Of a DNA stretch of 64,000 nucleotides, positions 44,556 to 56,895 are shown piece after piece. Under the pieces are notes generated by a model. The model was not told where the DNA came from. It did not search any database and saw nothing but the letters and a program-made list of their open reading frames with translations. Where the stretch lies: contig JAJHTX010000012.1 in NCBI GenBank assembly GCA_032164295.1, positions 186,001-250,000 of the forward strand, read 5' to 3'. This DNA is from Inonotus obliquus. Taxonomy: Eukaryota > Basidiomycota > Agaricomycetes > Hymenochaetales > Hymenochaetaceae. The translations under genes and the position numbers were made by a program. How positions within the stretch are numbered: position 1 is the first letter of the stretch; each line of letters opens with the position of its first letter.

Positions 44556-45640
44556 ATGGTGAACCGAGTCCTCGTCCAAGCAGGACCGTCCTGCCTACGT
44601 CCCAAGGGCCCAGGAATCCACAATACACTTGTCAACTCTACAATCTCGAGACGAGCTTGTTTCTCCGACTTGGGTCGGAAGTCCTTCTCCACCAGTTCAC
44701 GTTACTCTCAAGAACCAGATAGTAGCATTGGAAAGGAGAGATTAAAAGGAGAGACGCATTATGAAACCTTGGGCGTTCCTCATGGAGCCTCGAGGATGGA
44801 AATCAAGGCTGCATATTTTAGACTGAGCAAACGGTATCATCCCGATGTACGAAGGAGCGCAAGACAAAGGTCGAGCGAGGATTCTAGTAATACTTATCGA
44901 GAGGACGGCAAGATTGATGGTTCAGACAGGGAGAGGAAGTCGCAGAAGGATGTGGAAGCTGAAAAGAGGGCTACCGAAAGGTTCCACGAAGTTAGCACTG
45001 CGTATAAAGTATTGAGTGACGATCGACAACGGTACGTTTTAACTTCTCTCAATATTAATATTCATTGCATTGCTAACTGTAACGCAGTCGAGCATATGAC
45101 AGATCCCTTACCACTGCCACTCACACTGATCGTACGACACACACACGTACTCATACACCGGGTTCCTCTCATACACACGCATCTGCATATGAGCTCCACT
45201 CGCGCCGTCGGCGCGGAGCGACTCATGCCTGGGAAAATACAGGTCCAAGGGCGTACACTGGACGAACACACACTCACACTCACACCCACACACATACTCA
45301 CACTTCGGCCGGAGCTGGAAGACATTACGATCCTTCAACATCGCCATTCGCTTCATACCAATACCACGCAGGCTCAAACTCAAGTACAAATACTTCATTC
45401 AGCTCGGGGACTGGAAGTGGTGCAGAAACAGAATTCGGAGTAGGAACAGGAGTGGGGACGGGAACGGGAGGTCGAAAATCCTCGGTTTCAGAACGTCTCA
45501 AAGGACGTGCTCTCCGGGATGAGGAAGAACGCGTCGCACATGACAGGATCGTACGCGAATCGAATGTATCACGGTTCTTCCGCGCCTTGGGTATAATACT
45601 TGTAGTTTCTTGGGTGGGGAGCTTAGGGATGAATCGTTAA
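44556..45640 (+). CDS. mitochondrial J-domain (DnaJ-like) protein with Thr-His repeat
   Basis: Two exons, 44556 to about 45031 and about 45090-45640, split inside the J-domain by GTACGT...GCAG. The N-terminal 50 residues (MVNRVLVQAG...TISRRACFSDLGRKSFSTS) are basic and Ser-rich, a mitochondrial presequence. The J-domain reads THYETLGVPHGASRMEIKAA, then LSKRYHPDV with the HPD tripeptide, a charged insert, and VSTAYKVLSDDRQRRAYDR. Exon 2 encodes a Thr/His/Arg-rich region with (TH)6T at 45266-45304 and a Gly/Thr/Ser stretch. Near the end is one hydrophobic segment (ALGIILVVSWVGSLG), so the protein is probably anchored in the inner membrane. J-proteins stimulate Hsp70 ATPase. Length is about 340 aa. 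Confidence 0.8.
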
Positions 45641-45929
45641 ATGGAGGAAGGGGATTATATACACCGCTGCTCGGATTCTGGTGTACATTCACAAGAGACA
45701 AGACAATGATAGAGTCATATCGCACTTAGACACAAGCACCCTGGTTCAATTGACATGCATACTATAGCATTATAGTTTTGTCACCAACGATACTCGGCAA
45801 AGTTAATATTATGTCGCACTAATCCAGTGATTAGTAGTTGTGAAGTACGTCTATGTAGTCGGGGATTGACATCCAGAATTGCATGAGCAGTGTTATAATT
45901 ACTATCGACCTTAATCCAATATTTGATAC
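45641..45929. other. short convergent spacer
   Basis: 3' flanks of the J-protein gene and the P-loop ATPase gene, with no gene seen. Confidence 0.5.
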
Positions 45930-48900
45930 TTAATACTCGGAAACATCCTCGACAAACGATACATAATCAGACTTATCATCCGATAACCCAGACGAATCCC
46001 TCCCACTCGCATATCCATAGCCATGTCCACCACGACCACCACCGCCGTAATACTTCCCTGCAGTACTACCAACAGCAGTTGGTGGTTCGTCGTACTCTTC
46101 CCCATCTACAAACTCGTCTCTCTCGTTTTCATCTTCCTCGTCTCCCTGGCGGATGTTGTCATCGCGACGACGGCTCCCATGAATAGGTCGTTCATGCTCA
46201 TGCTCATGCTCGAGTTCCGCTTCCTGATCATGGTCATGCCCAGGATCGAAAACTGAAACGACACCAGGTTGATATCCGTACTCCTCCAATATGACGCGCA
46301 TCGCATGCGCGAGGATAGGGGACGAAAGGTAGAGAGTCGGGCCATACATACGAGGATCCATCTCTTTCATCACGTCGTTCCCACCTTCTCGGTCTCCGAG
46401 ACTCGATCCCCAACGTACCTCCAGTATCTTTGAACGAACGAGGAAGTCAACTGCTTCCCGACCGCTAGAGCCTATCTCGCGACATAGTGAGAAGTAAGGG
46501 ATTGGCGCGCACATCATCCCTCGACCGCTGCCTTCGCGATATTCTTCGTCTTCGTCCTTTGCTGGCACAAACGCCGAAAGACCCTTCCCAGACCTTGTCG
46601 AAAAAGGTCTGACAAACCTCATCTTTGGAGACTGGGCGAATAGTGTAGACGTTCGTGAGAAGTAGCGCGAACGATTACGAGTGGGTCGGGGACAGGGTAA
46701 GGGGGTCGTAAGTTGATACATAAGATCTAGCAGCTGTATCGCTGTAAACGGAGGCTTCTCTCCATTGCCATCGTTCGCGTCGAAAGCAGAGTCGCCATTG
46801 ATACCAGCACCAATGAGCGTCGTAGAACTCTTCATCCCTCCGGGCCGTCTTCCAGGCAAACGTGCCTGTCTTCCGAAAGCAGCTCTAGACTGAGACGGAG
46901 ATCGTGAACAGGATCGCCTTCTGATACGGGCACGAGAACGGACACCATCCCGTTGCTCGCGGGTACTCCGCTCTTTCAAGGTCTCGTGTTCGTCACCAAG
47001 TTCCGCTTCATCCTCGCATTCGCAAGCGCGTAAGAGAAGGAAGTTTAAGCTCGTGTATGCATGCAAGTAGGGCGTGCTTCGTTCGACTATACAGGCGACG
47101 CAGATGAACACGGTTCAGAGTTAGTTTCGAGGACCGCCGACAAAGCAGTACGTGGTGAAGGAACCGATAGAAGTCCAGGGAAGTTGCAAGATTTAAGGTC
47201 AGCGCCCGCCCCCCCACACACAAATAGCACACGTATAGCATACCAGGTAGGTCACATCCCGCATTCACTGAATACATGACAAGGTGGAATACGAAATTTA
47301 GTGAATCGGAGAGACGCCTGACGGCGCGGACACTCACTCCAGTCACCCATGAAGTCCGACCAATGCGAGAGTCTTCCGCCGAAGGCGTCATACAGCCTCG
47401 CGAACATATCCTCCTTTTCATTCTCACTTTCGATTTTGAGTTGATTCCGTGAGGATGCAGGAATTGAGGTTAGGAGGCTCTGTTTGAAATGGGTTTGTGT
47501 CTGGGACTTGCTCGGGTCCGTCAGCGTCACGACCTTCGGACCATCAGTCAGACTTGGAGTAGGAGAAAGTGGAGTAATACAAACTTTATATCCGTCTACG
47601 TGAATCTCCCTCAACCAATTAATATACAGCCCATCGTTCGAAGCGTGTACGATATGGCACAAGCCATCTTGCTTGGACAGAACGAGCAATCCGTCAAGAA
47701 GAGTCCGTAGGAGTTGTGCCTTCTGTTTTGAGCGCATCGTTCCCGGACGAACGAGAGAAAGGCTGCAAAAGCGGTATCAATTTTAAGAGTATGACAGAGA
47801 CATCCTTGCCTACAGTCGCTGCGCATCGTCAAAAACGATGACGGGCATGCGTCCGGAATTGGACTGTTCTCCATCGTTGTCTCCTTTCGCGCCTCTGCCG
47901 TTCGTTTCACCGGCAGGCTCAACACGCACCTTCTCTTCCCGCGGATGAGCAACTCCACCACGACCTGAATCCACCCTCTTCTCGTCCCCCTGTTCTGGTT
48001 GATTCTCAGGCGTGTTCACTTGCCCGATTCCAGTCTGAGCAGTAGCTTCGCTCTCGTTGAACAAAGCACCAGAATTCACACCGCTTCCACTCCTAGTCCC
48101 ATTATCAACCTTCGTATCTTCCTCCGAGTCATTATTCGCCCCACCATGGCTGACCTGCAGCATATGAGAACTTCCAAATTGAAATATCTGAGACCGGGAT
48201 TTCCAGCCCGGCTTTTCTTTCTTCAAGTTTGCCCGGTCGATCCGGTCGACCCGTTCTGTGTCTCCTCGTGTATTGTAGTTAGAATGCCGTATGGATTGGT
48301 TTATGCTGGCGTTTCTACGATGGGCGGAGGATGAAGTGGAAAAAGTGCGCGTGTGATGCACTTGGCTGGGGGATGACGACCAGTACAATGAAAGTGAACT
48401 ACGAAAGAGCTGTAGGAGACGCGTAACGTCGTTACTTGTGATACAAGTAGGATTAGTGATTTCCTCCGCCTGTTGGGAATTGTCGAGAAGACGGTGAAAG
48501 AGAATCCGTCTTTCATGCTTATAATATACGGGGCATCATCAGTCGTCACGGCACGGCGCTGCAGCTCAGTAAGACGACAAAACATACCTTTGCCGCTCTG
48601 AGAAGCTTCTCCAACTGATCAATGTCGTCTTCCCCACCGACTCCCCCGATGCCCGTCATCTGCAATTCTTCGAGGAACCCTTCCAGAGCTGCAGCCAGAC
48701 TCACAAGCAATCCTTCCACTCCATCCGTTCCTAGCATTTTCAAGTCCAGATACGTTGTAATATACTTCTGATCATCTTTCAGGACCTCTCTCAGGAGCGT
48801 AGTCTTTCCGACTGAAGGTGCACCATGGAGGACTGTGAAAGCCGGAGGACCCGAGAAGGTCCTATGAATGATGGATGCTTCGGAAGAGCGGAATAGCAGA

Positions 48901-49398
48901 GGTTGAGTTGAGTCGGACCGGCAGAGAGGGATGCAGAAGGCCCGGGGAGGGATGTAGCAAGAGGAGGGCGATGTGCGCAGACGAAGATCCCGCTGTGTCT
49001 TTTGGAGTGCTCTGCGCGTCTCAGTTAATTGATGCAGTGTATAGGAAGGCTGATTGAGTAAGAAATCAAGGGAAAGGAGGTGTGGAATCAACAATCAAGT
49101 CAATAGCGTGGAGACAAGAACACAGGCGTACATTAACAATGACATTTAATCTCTCTCCGAAGCCAAACCACTCTCTGTTATGGACGTGCTCAAGAGGTAA
49201 GCCACGTTGAGGCGGAAGGTTGGTCCTGAACATCCATGCCAGAGAGCTACCCAGGCGCCGAATGCGTTCGTTTGCCTTTCCGTGACTCTTCTGATCCTCG
49301 GGCTGAGAATCCGAAGGAACATCTGGACCTGAGCCTGCATGAGAAGGCCCATAAGGAAATGAGCCTCCTTCGAAACGGTTTCTGGGTTGAGGCATCAT
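45930..49398 (-). CDS. large P-loop (AAA-type) ATPase, function unknown
   Basis: Exons run from about 49398 (MMPQPRNRFEGGSF, with RLGSSLAWMFRTNLPPQRG) through QPSYTLHQLTETRRALQ to the Walker A motif VLHGAPSVGKTTLL (about 48830-48780). They continue through a Ser/Asn/Glu-rich insert to the Walker B MPVIVFDDAQRL (about 47860-47815). Then come LLRTLLDGLLVLSKQDG, HIVHASNDGLY (sensor-like strand) and DMFARLYDAFGGRLSHWSDF. After a 260-nt intron the last exon carries SSTTLIGAGINGDSAF and DPRMYGPTLYLSSPILAHAM. The tail is very acidic and His/Glu/Gly-rich, ending FVEDVSEY at 45930. The strand order (STAND/Arch_ATPase-like) suggests an ATP-driven switch. No known effector domain is visible. The predicted product is about 950 aa. 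The start and one long intron (47330-47072) are less certain. Confidence 0.68.
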
Positions 49399-50013
49399 TG
49401 TCTCGGAGCCAGAAAGAAAGCCAGTCACAATTTCTAGCTAGTAGTCTAGGCGGGCTCTTTGTCCTGTGAACACCTTGAAGCTTTGAGAGCGAGTAAAAAG
49501 CAACCAAAGGGGACCGTGCAGGTGGCGTCCGTCTACCTTAAGATTGCATGTAAGAGAAGTATGTTTGAGAGGCAAACATGCCTGTTCCGCGACATGCCAT
49601 TTGGCTGTGCTCATCCTCCGAGTGTTTGCCTTGCCATGAGTGTCTACGTAACAAACATGCATCCTTGGTGCATAAGAGTGTGACGTGACTCCCTAACACG
49701 TGGATCTCACACCTAATTTTGTCACAGATAGAAACGCCCATCTTCACTTTCCAAATTCGGCCGATCGATAATCACGATCAAAGGAGGGATCTTCCGAGTA
49801 ACCTTATTGACCCTAAAATAACAAATTATCTGTCATTTTTGAGCCACCATCCTCACCCTCAACAACTATAAAGCACTTTTTTGTATCTAGGCCTCTTTGT
49901 TCCACGCCTCTTACTTCTCTCTCTCTCTCTCTCTCTCCTTTCTCACCATCATCGCTATATACATTCTATCGCACAAGTTAACTCATCAAGAAACCTATCT
50001 TTGAGACACTATC
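49399..50013. promoter_or_regulatory. divergent promoter region with TATA box and (CT)n tract
   Basis: Separates the ATPase (-) and Argonaute (+). TATAAA at 49867-49872 and a 22-nt CT tract at 49916-49937 precede the Argonaute ATG at 50014. CT-rich leaders are common at fungal transcription starts. No other gene was seen. Confidence 0.5.
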
Positions 50014-53000
50014 ATGAGCTATCGAGGAGATAGAGGTGGTCGTGGACGAGGTGATCGCGGTAGAGGCGGAGGCGATCGAGGCGGATTTAGAGGTGGTCGT
50101 GGTGGTAGTGGGGATCGCGGTGGCTTTCGAGGCGGCGATCGCGGCGGGCGAGGTGGATTCCGTGGTGGAGGTCCACCGAGAGAACCTGGCGGGTGAGTAT
50201 CATTCCTCCTTTCTTCTACGCCTTGTATACTACTGCAGATGTCGGTCTGACCTCACACCGTCCAGGATCTTCTCCGCTCCGGACCAAGCTAATGATATCG
50301 ATGCGCGTCTTTCGCAAGCAGACCAGAATGCACTCATCACTACTTATCAGGCTGCCACGCCCAACCTCAAATTCAGTGACCTTCCTTTACGTCCAGGCCT
50401 CGGCACGATCGGCCGTCCAATCAAACTCCGTTCTAACTTTTTCGCAGTCCACATATCAAAAGGCCCTCTATGCGAATACGATGTCAAGATCACTCCTGCC
50501 GTCACTATAAAGCGTGTGAAACGCCGGATCTTTGAACTACTCGAGCAGCTGCCGGAGTATTTCCGTTACAAGAACGGTGTCGCTCATGATTTCAGCGCGA
50601 AGCTTATCGCAGTGCGTCCTCTCCCCGAAGGACTCAAGTTCACAGTCCCATACTCCGAAGAGGATGGTACGCCAGATAAAGGCACCCAAAAGGAATACAC
50701 AGTCGAGATGAACTTCATACAAAACATCAACCTCTCCGTTCTGGGAAACTACCTCGCAGGCAACCTAAACTACCGTGAACTTGACATCGCGCCGCTTCTC
50801 GCGGCACTTAACATTGTCCTCGCCCAGTATCCATCGCGCAAGGGTGTAATGGTCGGCCGTAACCGGTTCTTCTTCCCACACGAGTGTCATAACCTCGGTG
50901 GTGGACTGGAAGCTTGGAAAGGGTTCTATTCTTCTGTGCGACCTGCATACAAGCAATTAATGGTCAACGTCAATGTCGCAACGACAGCGTTCTATTCAGA
51001 GGGTAATCTAGCGAATGCGATCGTGGAATTCCGTAACGCAACATATGGTGCCCGCGTTGACTCATTTATAAGGGGTGTCAGGGTACAGACTACTCATCTA
51101 GGCCACAAGAAGACAGTCAAGAAGGTGAGCACTTCTACGGCGAGGACATATCGTTTCAATTGGGACGATACTGGGAGGCAGGTCACTGTCGAAGAATATT
51201 TCCAACGAAGTGAGTGTCAAGAAGTTTATATTCTAGTCCCCTATTTCTCAAAATGGGCGCTGATCTTAATTTGCGTTTGTAGAATATAATTTGCGTTTGC
51301 AATATCCTGAGATGCAACTGATCGACGTTGGTGGGGCAAAAGCGAACCTCCTTCCGCCGGAAGTATGCCAAATTCTCCCCGGACAACCATTCCGCGGAAA
51401 ACTCACGGACGACCATACAGCGAACATGATTACGTTCGCTTGCAAGCCGCCCAATTCCAATGCGAGAGCAATTGTTGGCCCTGGCTTAACATCCCTTGGG
51501 TTCAAGGGCGAGGAGCCGCCCTTACCTGGATTCGGAATCAAGATCAGCGGTCAGATGGCCGTCGTACCTGGAAGGATTCTGGACCCGCCAAAAGTGATGT
51601 ATGCTCAGAGGGCCCAGGACGTTGACCAGCGAGCAAGTTGGAACCTACGTTCTGTGCGTTTCTCGCGCGGGGCGACGCTGGATAAGTGGGGAGTCCTTCT
51701 GATTAGAGACGGAAACCGGTGGGAGTTCCAGGGATTAGATGACCCGGAGCTGAAGAGGACGGTTCAAGGCTTCATAAAGATGTGTCAGACTAGCGGCATG
51801 ATCGTCCGTTCGGAGCCAAGGTACGCCCAGGCGCAGCTACCACCGAAGACAAGGGAGGACCCAACACGTAAAGGTGTTCCCCAAATACTGAGGAATGCGA
51901 TAATGGGTATGAACCCCAAGGTCCAGTTGGTGTTCGTGATCCTGTCAAACGGGGATAAACATGTTTACTCGGGCCTAAAACACCTATGCGACGTCCTGCT
52001 CGACGTTCATTCCATATGCGTCCACGCGGAGAAGATCAAGAAGGAAAAGGGCCAACTGCAATACTTCGCGAACGTGTCGCTGAAGTTCAACATGAAGCTC
52101 GGGGGGATCAACCACAGCTTAGATAACGACAGTATGAAGTGGCTTAGGGAGCAACCAACAATGCTCGTTGGAATGGATGTCACTCATCCGGGTCCAGGTA
52201 GCTTGAAAGGAACTCCTAGTATTGCCGCTATCGTTGCTAGCGTGGATGACCAATTCGCTCAATTCCCCGCGAGCATGAGAATCCAACAGACGAGGAAGGA
52301 GGTACTCATCTCATCCGCTACCTTTCTCAGGAAGTACAGATCAACTTACCGTTTTCTCTTTAGATGATCACTGACCTCAGGGACATGATGGGCGAGCGTC
52401 TCGACGCCTTCAAATCGAAGACACGCGTCCTCCCGCGCCGTGTGCTTGTCTACCGTGACGGTGTCTCGGAGGGTCAATACAATACTGTGATTCAAGTGGA
52501 GATGCCTCAAATCGTCGAAGCATTCAAGAAGTATGATACAGCTCAGGGACCTTACCGCCCACTTCTATCCATTGTCATTTGCGGGAAACGCCATCACACA
52601 CGGTTCTATCCCACCGAGGTGGGTAATGCAGATTCCTTAGGGAACCCCCGTCCGGGAACCGTTGTGGATCAGGGAGTCACGAATGCCTTCTCGTTCGATT
52701 TCTTTTTACAAGCTCACGGCGGTCTCCAAGGTACAACTCGCCCGACTCACTACTATGTTGTACACGACGAAATCAAGTTCACCGCCAATCAGCTCCAGAA
52801 GCTAACGAACGATGTGTCTTACATGTTTGCTCGAGCTACCAAGGCCGTGTCTCTCGTTTCCCCAGCGTACTACGCGGACTTGGCGTGCGAGAGAGGACGG
52901 TGTTACATACATGAGTTACTGAACACTTCGGATGCAAGCAATCAAAGTACCAGCACCAGCACCAGCACCTCGGGTGATGACATGGTTATGGAGAAAGCTG

Positions 53001-53062
53001 AGCGTCTTTGGAGGGGTGGTGTGAAGGGTGAGGTCTTGAAGGGGACTATGTTCTATTTGTGA
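50014..53062 (+). CDS. Argonaute, catalytically complete, with RG-rich N-terminus
   Basis: Four exons, 50014-50192, 50266-51209, 51283-52301 and 52364-53062, give 946 codons with all phases matching. Residues 1-60 are RGG repeats (MSYRGDRGGRGRGDRGRGGG...), a likely arginine-methylation and RNA-binding region. The N domain follows, then the linker (FRNATYGARVDS is in the linker/PAZ area), PAZ (VEEYFQRKYNLRLQYPEMQ), MID, and PIWI. In PIWI the slicer tetrad is present: GMDVTHPG (Asp), the Glu finger context around QQTRKE, YRDGVSEGQ (Asp) and RPTHYYVVHDE (His). The C-terminus ends in hydrophobic FYL as the fold needs. It loads small RNAs for gene or transposon silencing (quelling). A (ST)n stretch in PIWI insert LLNTSDASNQSTSTSTS is odd but not disruptive. 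Confidence 0.93.
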
Positions 53063-53742
53063 ACGTACCTGTCGCGTCGTCGGAATGGACGTAGTGGACT
53101 TTCGATTGCGGAGCAGAACTAGATGGACGTTGGAGACATTTAAAACGAAGGAACTGCTCTCTACTAAATTTCTCTTGTCTGATCCTTCCCCTCATTACCT
53201 TGTCCGACTGCTTGACCAGATATGGCATGCTTTCGATTTCCCTTTTTCTTTCTCTTTATGAATGCTTCGGATCCATTATTATGTATCATGGAACGACAGG
53301 CAGGCAGGTACCAGGTATCCCATCACTTTCGTCTGTGTTCTCTGTTCTCCGTTGTTGTTTCGTCTCCTCTTTCGTCTTCCTGTTTGTATTCTTGTTCGCG
53401 TTCGTGTTCTCGTTCATGATTGCGCCTGTATTTTGCGACCTTGTCTCGCTATGTTTTTTGTTCTCGCCATTCTCGTCTTGGAGTTGTACGTTATTGTCAT
53501 GATACGTCGTTGTAGACAAGAGAGATGAGAAGAAAAAATGAATGTGTTCTATTGATTCACGAGAAGTATTACAGTGTTGTTGCCACATCGGTTGAAGGAC
53601 GGTTGAAGGAATATATCTATCCCGGGGATAGGCTTATGACTAGACGAAAGGCGACGAATAATTAGTTGATTCGACCTAGAGGCGTTACGTTAAATCTTCT
53701 TCGCGCGAGGATTTCTTCACATACATCCTATCACCCCTCGAC
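53063..53742. other. convergent 3' spacer, pyrimidine-rich
   Basis: Low-complexity TTC/CTT/GTT-rich sequence (53230-53480) explains the long overlapping frames; none shows protein features. Confidence 0.5.
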
Positions 53743-56084
53743 TCAACGCCCGATAATATCGCTCAACTGCGTCTTCGGAATGGCAGCGTCATAAGCCCTC
53801 ATTTTAAGCCTCGTCTTAGTCACCTGCTCATACGCATACCCAAACCCAATAAGCTTGAACTCGCTGAATGCCGTTCCGATAAACGTCAAACCAAAGGGAA
53901 CTCCAGGTGCAGGGTATACAGTGAGAGGACCTGATGGTCGGATGGTAACGTTTTCAGGGTAGAATCCTAGGGGGACGGTGACGATTGGGTAGCCTGCGAT
54001 AGCTATAAGTATCAATCGAGTCAGTAAACTATAGATTATGAAGTTCATGGCGTGATTGTGGACTACATGCAGGGATTCGACCAATTCCAGGAGCTGGGAG
54101 GATAAGTGCATCGAGGTCGTGTGTCTTGAGGGCAGCATCGATCCCGCGAGTCGCACCTAGTTCTTTGTCGAAGGCTAGGGATTGGAAGTAGGAGTTATCG
54201 TAACCATCAGTGGCCTCTGAATCAATCAACCTAACCAGAACTGAATGTCAGCACCGAAAAAAAGGGAGCACGTCGCAGATTTAGGGCCGTTGACAATGCT
54301 CACATAGATTGGTCGGTAAAGTTGACCGGCTTTTCGAGGTCTGGGTTGGCATCATTGAATTCTATAAGGTCCGACAGACTTCTAACACCACTGGGGTTCT
54401 CGAGCAAAGCTTCGAAGTATTGGTTCAATTGGATCTATGGTCGGAGGTATCAGATATTACCCTCACTTGGAGAAAAGAGCAAGAGTTCACTTTAAAATCA
54501 ACACACAACACCACTGACTCGTTATCGCTCAGAGTTTTGTTGTTCAGGGTCCGATGAATCTCATCCGCGCTTGGTAAATCAGCAGGATCAACCACTGTGG
54601 CTCCTAACTCTCTAATTGTACGAATCGCCTCCTCGAACACCTGGTTGACGAACGGATCGTTTCCAGTAATACTATCGTTCAAGAAAACTTTGCGGGGGAC
54701 ACCGATGCGTGCCCCACGAAGAGCATGAGGATCGAGTGCTCTGGTGTAATCGGGTACAGGGAGGGGTTGCGCAAGTGTATAATTGTCCTTCGGGTCTATT
54801 CCGGCTATTACGGATAGGACGATTGCAGCGTCTGTCATTGAGCGAACCATTGGCCCAACAGTATCCTGGTGGATTGAGATTGGAATAACTAAGAGCAAAT
54901 ATAGATAGATAGCTTCATCAATTCGCAGAAGTACAGGGATGGAGAACGCCAGACGTACCACCCGCCCGCGAAGTCAGGCCTACAGTAGGTTTGATGCCTA
55001 CCAGGTTGTTGTGGCTACTAGGAAACGTAATACTCCCATCCGTTTCCGTGCCTAATGTGACAGCAGCGAGTCCTATACTCCCAGCTATTCCAGAACCGGA
55101 AGAAGATCCGGCAGGATCAGCGTTCGGAAAGTACGCTGAAGTGGATTGACCACCACGACCAGACCAACCGGTATTTAGGTATCCACGGAAGTGCGACCAC
55201 TCAGAGAGGTTCGCCTTACCTACAGGAAGGAATAAAATAATCCGCGCCAACAGGTAGTAGACTGTCATACCAAGGATGATTGCACCTGCAGCGCGGAGTT
55301 TCTTAATCACGCCTGCATCATCTGGAACAATCGATTTCAATAGCGCGAAGGACCCAGCTGTGGTGTTCATCCCTGCAACGAGGTATGATGGGATTGTGTC
55401 CAGTTCAGCATTCTGTCCTAAGTAACGTACCCTCGAATGCGAAAGTTGCAATGTTATCCTTCACCAGAACTGGGATACCGTGCATTGGGCCTCGCGAACC
55501 TTTCGCTGCCCTCTCAATGTCTAGTGCATGAGCTTGCATGAGCGCAGAGGGATTCAGCTCGATGACAGCACGCAATGCTGGTCCTTTGAGATTAACCTCG
55601 TCGATCCTAGCGAAGTAAGCCTATCATGAGGATATAGCGTCAGAGAGAACGTCTAGAATTGTATTAAAATCAAGCTGGCCAATTGACTTGCCTTGACTAC
55701 GTCGACGCTCGAGAAATCACCACGGTTCAACCCATCCTGTAGTTCCAATACAGATGCTTCATAGAGATCGGGAAATCTTGGACCCAGAGTCAAACCAATT
55801 TCAGCTCGTCTTTCCGACGTGAAAATGAGATATCGTGTCAGTGTGATCGCGAGCAACGCTAGCAGTGCATAGATGATTCTCTTTGAATGTAGCTTGTCTG
55901 TATACCCTGTAAACATAGATGCTGACCGGATACATTGAACTATGGGAATCTATACGCGGCGCAAGGGAACGTGGTATGCACCTTGAAGACCATTTGGCTT
56001 CATAGTCTCGACGTCACCCGGAGCATCCTCATAGTAGTCCTGCTTTTCACTCCTTCTCGCAACTTGAAAAGGTGTCGTTGACAT
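53743..56084 (-). CDS. amidase signature-family enzyme, membrane-anchored copy
   Basis: Starts MSTTPFQVARRSEKQDYYED at 56084, then an intron (GTGCAT...ACAG) to GYTDKLHSKRIIYALLALLA, a single hydrophobic segment near residue 45 that makes a type II signal anchor. The catalytic domain follows: FPDLYEASVLELQDGLNRGD, IPVLVKDNI (catalytic Lys), AGSSSGSGIAGSIGLA (cis-Ser), LGTETDGSITFPSS (nucleophile Ser region) and VGIKPTVGLTSRAG. It ends ...YDAAIPKTQLSDIIGR at 53743. Amidase-signature enzymes hydrolyse amides through a Ser-cisSer-Lys triad; the substrate is unknown. Length is about 560-590 aa, with introns near 55640, 55440, 55240, 54960, 54500, 54300 and 54010. Tandem paralogue of the next gene. 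Confidence 0.88.
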
Positions 56085-56895
56085 TATCCCTTTCTATAGA
56101 GCGATATCTTGAGCTAAACATCTGAACACATGATACCTATTGAAATAATATACTAACGACTGTGTGGGAAACAGCAGCGAGGTTCGATGTGGCACACGAA
56201 GTGGCGACCAGAAGGACAGGTCGATCACCGCAAAAAAACCGAAAGAATCCCCTACGACTCGAGGCAATAACTACCCAACCCCCGCGGTTGAGAAGCCTGA
56301 GTTCAGGCTCGATAAAGTATGGAGCTGATCTGCGGGACCAAAGCAAAAATCAACAGGGGAACATTGGAGTGAAGTTCGCCCTCGTTGAGAGTGGGTCACG
56401 GTGTTCACTGTAAAGGCGGAATACACTCGTGTGACCTACTTTCCTAAAATAAAAGTCAGGTTACGTCAGCTCGATGGTCAGACGCGACTGACGAGAAGAA
56501 AGTCTGACTGAAGCACCAGTATCCAATACCAACACAATGTATCAGCTCGAATCGAGGCACGCCGTTCACCGAAGCCGAAAACGAAGACTCCTCAGTTATA
56601 TATAATCAGTGTATGTACAGATTCGTTCAAGCGTTGGAACCCGCTCCGAGAACCTACAGTCCAAGGCAGACCATTGACGTTAACTGCGGCTCCGTTCAAC
56701 CAGTATCTCAGGCGTAACCAATTGAAAAATGCGTATGTGAGGCGTCTATAACTTGATGTCGGGTAAACACCGAGTAGAATGACCATCGAGCGCATATTGA
56801 AGTACTTGTTCTGAAACGCATTACTCAATAAGCACTACCTCAACATGGCTAACTTCCTATCTCCTCGTTATCTCGACATGACGTACAATGTAGTT
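56085..56895. other. intergenic between tandem amidases
   Basis: No gene recognised; promoter of the downstream amidase copy. Confidence 0.45.

Noticed and set aside
45062..45398. Antisense frames rich in Cys and Val opposite the J-protein
   Set aside because: They are the reverse reading of the CAC/ACA repeat.
46106..46345. Met/Ser-rich frames opposite the ATPase tail
   Set aside because: Reverse reading of the Glu/His repeat region of the ATPase.
53200..53528. Overlapping ~90-codon frames after Argonaute
   Set aside because: Explained by pyrimidine-rich low-complexity 3' sequence.
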